Shown in pieces: positions 52,148 through 59,470 of a stretch of 64,000 nucleotides of DNA (positions are counted from its first letter, which is position 1; the number at the start of each line of letters is the position of its first letter). Position numbers and translations under genes: made by a program. A model generated the notes under the pieces. It had not been told where the DNA came from, searched no databases, and was given only the letters and a program-made list of their open reading frames with translations. The DNA is from Vibrio amylolyticus (GTDB lineage: Bacteria; Pseudomonadota; Gammaproteobacteria; Enterobacterales; Vibrionaceae), in contig NZ_JAJHVV010000001.1 of the NCBI RefSeq assembly GCF_023145695.1, forward strand, positions 610,883 through 674,882, in the 5' to 3' direction.

Positions 52148-52423
52148 ATGGACATTAATTCAGATGCAAAGCTAAAAGACTTGCTTGAATTCCCATGCTC
52201 TTTCACTTTTAAAGTGATGGGTTACGCTAAACCTGAATTACCAGAGTTAGTATTAGAAGTTATTCAGCGCCACGCTCCAGGCGATTACAGCCCAGTTGTA
52301 AAACCAAGCGCCAAAGGCACCTACAATTCAGTCTCTGTGAACATCACTGCAACCTCGATTGAACAAGTAGAAACCTTGTACAAAGAGCTCGGTGAGATTG
52401 ATATTGTGCGAATGGTTCTTTAG
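52148..52423 (+). CDS. ybeD: UPF0250 protein YbeD
   Basis: Small cytoplasmic protein, 91 residues, of the DUF493 family with an ACT-like fold. Family blocks are [14 protein letters not shown] near residue 11, [14 protein letters not shown] near residue 54 and the ending [11 protein letters not shown]. Its function is not settled; the constant link with lipB and lipA suggests a part in lipoate metabolism. It has its own terminator, so it may be expressed separately from lipB here. Confidence 0.93.
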   Translation: MDINSDAKLKDLLEFPCSFTFKVMGYAKPELPELVLEVIQRHAPGDYSPVVKPSAKGTYNSVSVNITATSIEQVETLYKELGEIDIVRMVL

Positions 52424-52450
52424 AAAGTTTAATCATTAAAATATTTTTGA

Positions 52451-52478
52451 AAGCAGCCCTAGGCTGCTTTTTTGTTTT
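52451..52478 (+). terminator. Terminator of ybeD
   Basis: AAGCAGCC / GGCTGCTT with a three-base loop is followed by TTTTGTTTTTT. Confidence 0.88.
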
Positions 52479-52599
52479 TTATCAAATAGATAACATAAAG
52501 ATAACTTTGTTTGGGTTAATTTGTCGTTATCGAAATGTAGTTCAATCGAATGAAAGTGTTTATAATGCAATAACTTTATTAATCACCACGGATAACGGC

Positions 52600-53253
52600 A
52601 TGGCAAATCAGCTGATTGTAAAACAACTTGGTCGTCAAGATTACCACCCAGTGTGGCAAGCGATGCATAAGTTTACCGACAATCGAACCGATGAAAGTAG
52701 CGATGAAGTTTGGCTTGTCGAACACAACCCCGTTTTCACCCAAGGGCAAGCAGGAAAAGCGGAACACATTCTTGCTGCTGGTGATATCCCAGTAGTACAA
52801 AGTGACCGTGGTGGTCAAGTGACTTATCATGGACCAGGCCAACTGGTTGCCTATTTTTTGATTAACCTAAGACGAAAAAAATTAGGTGTTCGAGATCTCG
52901 TTACACACATTGAGAATCTCGTAATCAATACACTCAAAGCATACAATATCGACGCATCAGCAAGAGCCGACGCTCCCGGTGTTTACGTGGACAACAAAAA
53001 GATCTGCTCACTAGGATTAAGAATCCGTAAGGGTTGCTCTTTCCATGGTTTAGCACTGAATGTTGATATGGACTTATCCCCTTTCTTGCGTATTAACCCT
53101 TGTGGTTATCAAGGAATGGAAATGGCACAGGTGAGCCAACTCGGTGGCCCCAAAGAATTAAAGATCGTAGAACAGCAGTTAATAGAAGAACTTGTAGCAT
53201 TATTAGACTATGAGCATGTTGAATTTTGCACTGAAGCCCTTAACGAGAAGTAG
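52600..53253 (+). CDS. lipB: Octanoyl-[acyl carrier protein]:protein octanoyltransferase LipB
   Basis: Moves octanoyl groups from ACP to lipoyl domains, the first step of lipoate synthesis. From the ATG giving [13 protein letters not shown] it has 217 residues. Substrate-site motifs are [18 protein letters not shown] near residue 69 and [26 protein letters not shown] near residues 130-155, and the catalytic cysteine is in [12 protein letters not shown] near residue 167. The frame is open 51 codons further upstream but crosses the ybeD terminator, so that extension is rejected. lipA starts six bases after its stop. Confidence 0.95.
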   Translation: MANQLIVKQLGRQDYHPVWQAMHKFTDNRTDESSDEVWLVEHNPVFTQGQAGKAEHILAAGDIPVVQSDRGGQVTYHGPGQLVAYFLINLRRKKLGVRDLVTHIENLVINTLKAYNIDASARADAPGVYVDNKKICSLGLRIRKGCSFHGLALNVDMDLSPFLRINPCGYQGMEMAQVSQLGGPKELKIVEQQLIEELVALLDYEHVEFCTEALNEK

Positions 53254-53259
53254 TAAAGC

Positions 53260-54225
53260 ATGAGCAAACCAATCCAAATGGAAAAAGGCGTTAAATACCG
53301 TGACGCTGATAAGATGGCGCTAATTCCAGCAAAGAATATACCTACTGAACAAAAAGAGATATTACGTAAGCCTGAATGGATGAAGATCAAACTTCCTTCA
53401 GACAGCCAGCGAATTCAAGATATTAAGTCTGCTTTACGTAAAAACAACCTTAGCTCGGTATGTGAAGAAGCCTCTTGTCCAAACCTTGCTGAGTGCTTTA
53501 ACCACGGCACCGCTACTTTTATGATTTTAGGCGCTATCTGTACTCGTCGCTGCCCATTTTGTGATGTAGCTCATGGCCGCCCATTAACCCCAGAAGCTGA
53601 TGAGCCTCAAAAGCTTGCACAAACGATCAAAGACATGAAGCTTAGATACGTCGTTGTTACCTCAGTTGACCGAGATGATTTGCGTGATGGCGGTGCGAAA
53701 CACTTTGCTGACTGTAACAAAGCCATTCGTGAGTTAAACCCAGAGATCCATATCGAGACGCTAGTTCCTGACTTCCGTGGCCGTATGGACATTGCGCTTG
53801 AGTTGTTAAAAGACAACCCACCAGATGTTTTTAACCACAATCTAGAAACAGCCCCTCGCCTTTATCGTAAAGCTCGCCCAGGCGCAAACTACAAGTGGTC
53901 ATTACAGCTTCTTCAAAAATTCAAAGAGCAACACCCAAATGTACCAACAAAGTCTGGTGTCATGATGGGACTAGGTGAAACGAAAGAAGAGATCGTTCAG
54001 GTACTTAAAGATCTACGAGAGCATGGCGTGACAATGTTGACACTAGGACAGTACCTAGCACCAAGTCGCCACCACCTTCCAGTTGAACGTTATGTTCCAC
54101 CTTCAGAGTTTGATGAGCTAAAAGAGATTGCCCTAGAGCTTGGCTTTACTCATGCCGCTTGTGGCCCATTTGTACGTTCGTCTTACCATGCCGACATGCA
54201 AGCACAAGGCAAAGAAGTGAAATAG
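53260..54225 (+). CDS. lipA: Lipoyl synthase LipA
   Basis: Radical-SAM enzyme that inserts two sulfurs into the octanoyl chain. 321 residues (E. coli 321). The auxiliary-cluster cysteines are in [15 protein letters not shown] near residue 68, and the radical-SAM cluster [11 protein letters not shown] near residue 94. The auxiliary cluster's serine ligand is in the C-terminal FVRSSYHAD. It is co-transcribed with lipB and ends at a strong terminator. Confidence 0.97.
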   Translation: MSKPIQMEKGVKYRDADKMALIPAKNIPTEQKEILRKPEWMKIKLPSDSQRIQDIKSALRKNNLSSVCEEASCPNLAECFNHGTATFMILGAICTRRCPFCDVAHGRPLTPEADEPQKLAQTIKDMKLRYVVVTSVDRDDLRDGGAKHFADCNKAIRELNPEIHIETLVPDFRGRMDIALELLKDNPPDVFNHNLETAPRLYRKARPGANYKWSLQLLQKFKEQHPNVPTKSGVMMGLGETKEEIVQVLKDLREHGVTMLTLGQYLAPSRHHLPVERYVPPSEFDELKEIALELGFTHAACGPFVRSSYHADMQAQGKEVK

Positions 54226-54257
54226 TACTTCGAATTACCGCTCTAGCGAAAAACACT

Positions 54258-54284
54258 AAGCCGACGATCTCGTCGGCTTTTTCA
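54258..54284 (+). terminator. Terminator of lipBA
   Basis: A ten-base perfect stem AAGCCGACGA / TCGTCGGCTT with a two-base spacer is followed by TTTC. Confidence 0.8.
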
Positions 54285-54402
54285 TCTCAATTTTTTAGCT
54301 ATGCTTAAATTAATCATCTAGTTAATTGAAACTTAGCAGTTAAGTAGATAGGCTTAGGAAACTAAAGGAATAACAAACCAATAAAGTAGTTAAGGAATCG
54401 CT

Positions 54403-54732
54403 ATGAATAGATTTGGAATATTGGCCGTAATAATTGCTGCGATTACAGCGGGCTGTGCTTCAAACACTAAACAAGATAACTTTAGAGAAGCCTCTTTCGA
54501 GCTGTGTAATACAGAAGTTGATATCTATTCAGTCAGTGATGATGGCCGCGTTCGTATCGTCTGTTCAGACGGCTCAAAATTCGCTCTCACCTCTGAAAAA
54601 ACACTCGATGTAATGCGAGATATCAATATCGATTACTGCGATGGTGAGGGGCTAGGAAAATTCAACGAGAGCCGCAAGTATTACTCATTCCAGTGCAAAT
54701 CAGGCACATTACTGAGTATCTCGAAGAAGTAA
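54403..54732 (+). CDS. Small cysteine-rich lipoprotein of unknown function
   Basis: A 109-residue lipoprotein with signal peptide MNRFGILAVIIAAITAGC; lipobox ITAGC puts the lipidated cysteine at residue 18, followed by Ala-Ser, so outer-membrane sorting is expected. The mature part has four more cysteines, C35, C54, C79 and C98, spaced about 20 residues apart, likely forming two disulfides in the periplasm. A GDG/SDG pattern (DDGRVRIVCSDGSKF) suggests a small beta-rich fold. AAGGAATCGCT precedes the ATG. I do not recognise the family. It is a single gene between two terminators. Confidence 0.8.
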   Translation: MNRFGILAVIIAAITAGCASNTKQDNFREASFELCNTEVDIYSVSDDGRVRIVCSDGSKFALTSEKTLDVMRDINIDYCDGEGLGKFNESRKYYSFQCKSGTLLSISKK

Positions 54733-54761
54733 GACGACCTTTTAGACTATTACCGAGATAA

Positions 54762-54796
54762 AAAAGACCAGCCCCCGCAATAGGCTGGTCTTTTCA
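54762..54796 (+). terminator. Terminator of the small lipoprotein gene
   Basis: AAAAGACCAGCC / GGCTGGTCTTTT with a nine-base loop. Confidence 0.88.
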
Positions 54797-54848
54797 TTTC
54801 TGACGTAAACAAAAAGAAAGCTGACTATAGCTCTCTTTTGGAATTGCC

Positions 54849-54948
54849 TTTTTCAAAGTCGTTGATTGAAATTCTAGGAGGGCACGCGGAGTTTACGTAT
54901 GTAAATGAACATGCCCGACAAAGAAGTTCAAATAACGACAAAGAAAAA
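54849..54948. repeat. ERIC-like palindromic element
   Basis: A 100-bp imperfect palindrome that ends at the glyA stop codon. Outer arms: TTTTTC...GTCGTT...TTGAA.TTCT at 54849-54874 and their inverse at 54920-54948. Inner arms: GGGCA and TGCCC. The centre GGAGTTTACGTATGTAAATGA resembles the ERIC core (GGAGCTTACAT.AGTAAGTGA) in both sequence and symmetry. ERIC elements are 127-bp palindromes known in enterobacteria and vibrios; this one looks like a shortened or diverged member. In the glyA mRNA it would form a long 3' hairpin. Confidence 0.6.
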
Positions 54949-56199
54949 TTAAGCGTAAACAGGTAGACGCTTACAAATTTCTAGCACTTTTGCTTTCGTT
55001 GCTTCAACAACCGCTTCGTCACCGATGTTGTCTAGGATGTCACACATCCAGCCAGCTAGCTCTTTTGCGTCTGCTTCTGAGAAACCACGGCGAGTAATTG
55101 AAGGAGAACCAACACGGATACCAGAAGTCACAAACGGGCTACGTGGATCGTTTGGTACAGAGTTCTTGTTCACAGTGATGTTAGCTGAACCTAGTGCTGC
55201 GTCTGCTTCTTTACCTGTAATGTCTTTGTCGATTAGATCAACTAGGAACAGGTGGTTTTCAGTAGAACCAGAAACGATGTTGTAACCGCGTGCTAGGAAC
55301 TCAGCGACCATGGCTTTTGCGTTAGCAACAACGCGAGCTTGATACTCTTTAAACTCAGGCTCTAGAGCTTCTTTGAACGCTACTGCTTTACCCGCGATAA
55401 CGTGCATTAGAGGGCCACCTTGACCACCAGGGAATACTGCTGAGTTAAGCTTCTTGTACAGATCTTCACCTTCACAAGAAAGGATTAGACCGCCACGAGG
55501 ACCAGCCAGTGTTTTGTGCGTTGTTGTTGTTACAACGTGCGCGTGTGGTACCGGGTTCGGGTAAACGCCTGCAGCGATTAGGCCAGCAACGTGAGCCATA
55601 TCAACGAAGAAGTATGCGCCAACTTTGTCTGCGATTTCACGCATGCGTGCCCAATCACACACTTGAGAGTATGCAGAGAAACCGCCGATGATCATTTTTG
55701 GCTTGTGTTCTACTGCTAGAGCTTCCATCTCTTCGTAGTTAATTTGGCCTTTCTCATCGATACCGTAAGGGATGATATCGTATAACTTACCAGAGAAGTT
55801 TACAGGAGAACCGTGAGTTAGGTGACCACCGTGAGCAAGGCTCATACCTAGAACTTTATCGCCTGGATTTAGCAGTGCCATGTAAACAGCGTTGTTTGCT
55901 TGAGAACCTGAGTGAGGCTGTACGTTTGCGTACTCTGCACCAAATAGCTCACACGCACGGTCAATTGCTAGTGTTTCAACTTTATCAACATACTCACAAC
56001 CACCGTAGTAACGCTTACCTGGGTAACCTTCAGCGTATTTATTCGTTAGCTGAGAACCTTGAGCTTCCATTACACGTGGGCTTGTGTAGTTTTCAGATGC
56101 GATAAGCTCAATATGTTCTTCTTGGCGTACCGTCTCTTCCTGGATAGCTTCAAATAGGTCTGCATCATAATCTGCAATGTTCATGTCACGTGTTAGCAT
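54949..56199 (-). CDS. glyA: Serine hydroxymethyltransferase
   Basis: PLP enzyme converting serine and tetrahydrofolate to glycine and methylene-THF, the main one-carbon source for purines and methionine. 416 residues (E. coli 417). The PLP lysine is in [16 protein letters not shown] near residue 229; [20 protein letters not shown] and [13 protein letters not shown] are active-site blocks. GGAGATACAG precedes the ATG. A perfect PurR-type operator lies about 60 bp upstream, so purine repression is expected. The stop codon touches an ERIC-like element. Confidence 0.97.
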   Translation of the reverse strand: MLTRDMNIADYDADLFEAIQEETVRQEEHIELIASENYTSPRVMEAQGSQLTNKYAEGYPGKRYYGGCEYVDKVETLAIDRACELFGAEYANVQPHSGSQANNAVYMALLNPGDKVLGMSLAHGGHLTHGSPVNFSGKLYDIIPYGIDEKGQINYEEMEALAVEHKPKMIIGGFSAYSQVCDWARMREIADKVGAYFFVDMAHVAGLIAAGVYPNPVPHAHVVTTTTHKTLAGPRGGLILSCEGEDLYKKLNSAVFPGGQGGPLMHVIAGKAVAFKEALEPEFKEYQARVVANAKAMVAEFLARGYNIVSGSTENHLFLVDLIDKDITGKEADAALGSANITVNKNSVPNDPRSPFVTSGIRVGSPSITRRGFSEADAKELAGWMCDILDNIGDEAVVEATKAKVLEICKRLPVYA

Positions 56200-56256
56200 C
56201 TGTATCTCCTGACTCAGATTGTACTGAAAGTTTCAAAAAAACCGCACAACAACCAT

Positions 56257-56272
56257 ACGCAAACGTTTACGT
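56257..56272. promoter_or_regulatory. PurR operator of glyA
   Basis: ACGCAAACGTTTACGT matches the PurR consensus ACGCAAACGTTTTCGT at 15 of 16 positions. It lies 58 bases upstream of the glyA ATG; glyA is a PurR target in E. coli. Confidence 0.85.
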
Positions 56273-56425
56273 CGGTCGAATTAATGGAATGCATTCTACA
56301 TAATTTGATCTATATCATAAAGTGCAAATTCAATTTTTATCATGCAGTTTATTCATAATGCGGTGTAAGGTTTATAATGCATACGCGCTATATCGACTTT
56401 ACAAGACGCCTTACTGTCAAATATC

Positions 56426-56446
56426 CGTTTTACACCCTGTAAAACG
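56426..56446. promoter_or_regulatory. Perfect inverted repeat upstream of the YitT gene
   Basis: CGTTTTACA and TGTAAAACG are exact inverses with CCC between. It lies about 100 bases before the YitT-family gene. No T-run follows, so an operator is more likely than a terminator. The binding factor is unknown. Confidence 0.5.
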
Positions 56447-56547
56447 ATGGTTACATAGGTTTACCCTAAATAAAGCGCTCTATCTACCGAAAAGATCATC
56501 TTTTCTCTACTATTCTCCCCAATATCCCCTAGAAGAAAATAAAGTTG

Positions 56548-57147
56548 ATGGAAAAACACACACGTAAAGAAGATTGGATCGCAATTCTAACGGGTACATT
56601 TCTGGTCGCTCAGGGCGTTTTTTTTCTCCAGTCGGCACACTTACTGACAGGCGGAACCACAGGGCTTGCTTTACTGTTAAGCCAAATCGTTTCCGTCTCT
56701 TTTGGTACCTTATACTTCCTCATTAACTGCCCTTTCTATTTATTGGCGTGGCAGCGCTTTGGAAAACGGTTTGCGATCAACAGTGCAATATCAGGGGCGT
56801 TAGTTTCTGTATTTGCTGATCACCTTTATTTGGTCATTACATTAGATATGATCAATGAAATCTACTGCGCAATCGCTGGTGGTCTATTAATGGGATTGGG
56901 TATGCTCATTCTATTTAGACACCGCTCAAGCTTGGGTGGCTTCAACGTACTATGTTTAGTTATTCAGGATAGATTTGGAATTTCAGTGGGTAAAACTCAG
57001 ATGGGCATCGATATGATGATTTTATTCGCCTCCGTCTTCTTTGTATCACCAATGGTAATTGCTTTGTCTTTGCTAGGCGCGGTGGCATTGAATATCGTAT
57101 TGGCGATGAACCATAAGCCAACTAGGTATACTGTGGGGTATTCTTAG
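56548..57147 (+). CDS. YitT-family (DUF161) membrane protein
   Basis: Inner-membrane protein of 199 residues with about five hydrophobic segments (LTGTFLVAQGVFFLQSA, TTGLALLLSQIVSVSFGTLYFLI, AISGALVSVFADHLYL, AIAGGLLMGLGMLILF, ASVFFVSPMVIALSLLGAVAL). The block HLLTGGTTGLALLLS, then INCPFYLLAW and LGGFNVLCLVIQDRFGISVGKTQ, is typical of YitT/YpjC-type proteins, but the C-terminal DUF2179 domain of Bacillus YitT is missing. Function unknown for this short type. The ATG at 56548 follows a TTG and has only a weak upstream purine run. It is a single gene between glyA's promoter and a bidirectional terminator. Confidence 0.8.
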   Translation: MEKHTRKEDWIAILTGTFLVAQGVFFLQSAHLLTGGTTGLALLLSQIVSVSFGTLYFLINCPFYLLAWQRFGKRFAINSAISGALVSVFADHLYLVITLDMINEIYCAIAGGLLMGLGMLILFRHRSSLGGFNVLCLVIQDRFGISVGKTQMGIDMMILFASVFFVSPMVIALSLLGAVALNIVLAMNHKPTRYTVGYS

Positions 57148-57153
57148 AAAAAG

Positions 57154-57188
57154 AAAAGTGAGAGGTACTGCCTCTCACTTTATTTTAT
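57154..57188. terminator. Bidirectional terminator between yitT-like gene and the big lipoprotein gene
   Basis: AAAGTGAGAGG / CCTCTCACTTT with a five-base loop lies between two converging genes. Confidence 0.88.
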
Positions 57189-57208
57189 GATTTGTCGATT
57201 AAGCGATT

Positions 57209-59113
57209 CTATTGGTCAGCAACGCAAGATGCATAATACGTTCTCGTTTTATCAGTACCACCTGTATCCCCTAATTTACCAGTTGTGAAGTCATAGTATC
57301 TATAGAATGTTTGACCTCCAACTTGTACTGTTGATGTAGTCCAATAGGCAGTTCCAACAGGGATATCATCATAGCCTATATCATCATTTAAAGAATCAAG
57401 CTCGTCTTCATTAGGAAGAGTCCAAACTTTATCGTCGAATGAACGATTTGTTAATTCCGAACACCAATCATAGGCTTGATCCAAATTAAAAATAGCCATT
57501 TGATAACCAATGGAATCTCCTGTCGCGCCGGAGTTATTAGCACCTGAAGCTCTAACTAATGAATAACTAGGTGCTACTGTGTATAGGTGCTCTCCAGACT
57601 CAAGAATAGTAATACAATCATTGGAGTTACTTGAGAAGTTACATTCACCTAACTCTACAACAGTAATATTTAAGGTATCTAATACATCTCCATCAATAGG
57701 ACTCTCAGCGTAAACAATGGCAACCTCACCAATTTGTACATTGCTTGGCGCAGTAACTAAACCATCTTTTACTAACCATCCACTAGTCACAGATTCTACC
57801 TTCCAAATTACAAAAGATGTTACATCGTATTCACCAGAGATAGCAAAAAGCTGTCTAGCCCCGCCTATAAAGAGTTCCGCTTCTTCCTTTTCATTTGTGA
57901 TGACGTCTACTGTTGAACCAGCTGGTAGACCTACTACCAGTTCGTAATTGCCAAACAAAGACTGAGGCGAAGTATCGAACCTTACATGAACCTTACCTTC
58001 TGTACCTACATCTACAGAAGTAACAATACCTTTATTATCTACAGAAAAACCTGAATCCGAAGACCAAGTAGTCCGTGTATCAATTGTCACATCTGTTCTC
58101 TCATCGCTATCTTCATAAGTCAAATAGGCTGAACATTGAGTTTCTCCAAAGAAATACTTTTCTGCGTCACACTTTACTTCTACACCCGATATTTGAGCTG
58201 CAAACGAAGATACTTTAATAAAGTCTTCGAATACTGTGCCTGTTCCCTCAACAAAATAGCTCGCAGATATAGAACAATCGTCAATTTGACCATTGGCCGT
58301 CACGACACCCGAACTATTAACAGACAAAACATCCGGACAAGAAGATACCCAATCAGCTCTATCGGTAAAATCAAAAGGATTTTCGGCGTCCCCTTTGAGA
58401 ACAATAGCGGCATTTAATTGAGTAGTCGTGCCAGTGGCTATTCGATCGCTTCCCGAAACAAAAAAGTCTACGTCTTGCTCCGTGCCTTCAACTATTTCAA
58501 GAATTGTTATCGCTTTATCATCAACATATGCAGCATGGTTATCTGTTGTAAATACAGAAAGTTTTCCTTCAATAGTTGCAGTGACAGTGTTTCCACCTAT
58601 TGAAGCTATATCAGGATTATCAATCTCCCACTCAACGAAATCAGTTATGACGTGAGAAGATCTATCAAAATACGTGGTCGCTTTATATGAAACGGGGTAA
58701 TCAATAAAAGTTAATTGGCGACCTTCGATTAATAGCTCAGTTGGTTCTAATGCTTGAACTTGAATCTCTTTACTAGATTGGCGACCGTCAAAAGTAGCGG
58801 TTACTTGCGCACTACCTAGATCAACTGCTATAAATTCACCCTTCGAGTACCCTTGCACTACATCCAGCTCAGCACTATTACTCCAAGATGCTTTATCCGT
58901 AACATCTTCGTGAGTACCATTATTGTATACCGCTGTAGCTTCAAGCTTAGTTGGGTACCCTAGCGGTAGAACTCTCCCATCCTGCATAGCACCATCATGA
59001 GCCTTAATAATAACATCAGTCACATACGGTTCTGCATCAGACCCAGAATCACTGCACCCCATCATTACAGCTGCGCTTAACACAGTTGGCAACAACACTA
59101 ACTTTTTATTCAT
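57209..59113 (-). CDS. Large surface lipoprotein with Ig-like repeats and C-terminal DUF1566 domain
   Basis: A 634-residue lipoprotein; lipobox VMMGC gives lipidation at C20, followed by Ser-Asp-Ser. From residue 33 to about 485 there are about five repeats of roughly 90 residues with the bacterial Ig-like (BIG_2) pattern of a first strand, a hydrophobic-TA.Y..G...DVT..A.W segment, and I.V..G.V.A (for example KLEATAVYNNGTHEDVTDKASW near residue 55). The last 140 residues match DUF1566, with SIGYQMAIFNLDQAYDWC, KVWTLPNEDELDSL and AYWTTSTV. Five or more cysteines in the second half may form disulfides. It probably stands out from the cell surface as an adhesin or sensor; the ligand is unknown. 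Confidence 0.8.
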   Translation of the reverse strand: MNKKLVLLPTVLSAAVMMGCSDSGSDAEPYVTDVIIKAHDGAMQDGRVLPLGYPTKLEATAVYNNGTHEDVTDKASWSNSAELDVVQGYSKGEFIAVDLGSAQVTATFDGRQSSKEIQVQALEPTELLIEGRQLTFIDYPVSYKATTYFDRSSHVITDFVEWEIDNPDIASIGGNTVTATIEGKLSVFTTDNHAAYVDDKAITILEIVEGTEQDVDFFVSGSDRIATGTTTQLNAAIVLKGDAENPFDFTDRADWVSSCPDVLSVNSSGVVTANGQIDDCSISASYFVEGTGTVFEDFIKVSSFAAQISGVEVKCDAEKYFFGETQCSAYLTYEDSDERTDVTIDTRTTWSSDSGFSVDNKGIVTSVDVGTEGKVHVRFDTSPQSLFGNYELVVGLPAGSTVDVITNEKEEAELFIGGARQLFAISGEYDVTSFVIWKVESVTSGWLVKDGLVTAPSNVQIGEVAIVYAESPIDGDVLDTLNITVVELGECNFSSNSNDCITILESGEHLYTVAPSYSLVRASGANNSGATGDSIGYQMAIFNLDQAYDWCSELTNRSFDDKVWTLPNEDELDSLNDDIGYDDIPVGTAYWTTSTVQVGGQTFYRYYDFTTGKLGDTGGTDKTRTYYASCVADQ

Positions 59114-59361
59114 TTCTTCTCCAAACAGGTTTTATTATTCTGGCGTAGAAATTAACAAAAGTAATGAGTCCGTTTAAGTTATATGAATGATAACCCATAG
59201 TTATCACCACCCAAGATATTGAAATTAAAGACTTTACATCTGTAGTAGATTTGGAATATAGATAATTCCCTAAGGAATAATGGTTTTCATTTAATATGAA
59301 ACGTGTCGCTCTACCCAATAAGTAGTAAGAGACAAAACCATAGAAAAGTAGTGAGAAAAAT

Positions 59362-59392
59362 AGAAAGAAGAGAAAGAAGAGAAAGAAGAGAA
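59362..59392. repeat. Nine-base tandem repeat, purine-only
   Basis: The unit AGAAAGAAG occurs three times head to tail plus a partial fourth copy. All bases are A or G on the plus strand. It lies about 250 bases upstream of the large lipoprotein gene, in its presumed promoter or leader region. Confidence 0.8.
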
Positions 59393-59394
59393 AT

Positions 59395-59465
59395 AGTAGG
59401 CTGATAAAAAGCCTATTAACTGCAAAATAAAATCCGCTTCAAACACTGAAGCGGATTTTATTATT
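59395..59465 (-). terminator. Two terminators of the RND pump operon
   Basis: The first hairpin met on the minus strand is TAAAATCCGCTTC / GAAGCGGATTTTA (59428-59460), 13-base perfect stem, seven-base loop, T-rich after. The second is TAGTAGGCT / AGCCTATTA (59395-59418). Confidence 0.8.
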
Positions 59466-59470
59466 AGAGA

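Larger units (their letters stand above)
56200..56547. promoter_or_regulatory. glyA-yitT divergent control region
   Basis: This 348-bp gap contains the PurR box at 56257-56272 and a perfect nine-base-arm inverted repeat at 56426-56446, with AT-rich promoter-like sequence between them. Short open frames here have no ribosome binding site and overlap the promoter region, so I do not call a gene. Confidence 0.6.
59114..59470. other. Gap upstream of the large lipoprotein gene
   Basis: This 357-bp AT-rich gap holds the lipoprotein promoter, a nine-base tandem repeat, and two hairpins that end the RND pump operon. No coding sequence is supported. Confidence 0.55.

Noticed and set aside
52447..52599. 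N-terminal extension of lipB by 51 residues
   Set aside because: It runs through the ybeD terminator hairpin and has no similarity to LipB.
56322..56567. 81-residue frame between glyA and the YitT gene
   Set aside because: It overlaps the start of the YitT gene and the palindrome, and has no ribosome binding site or recognisable features.
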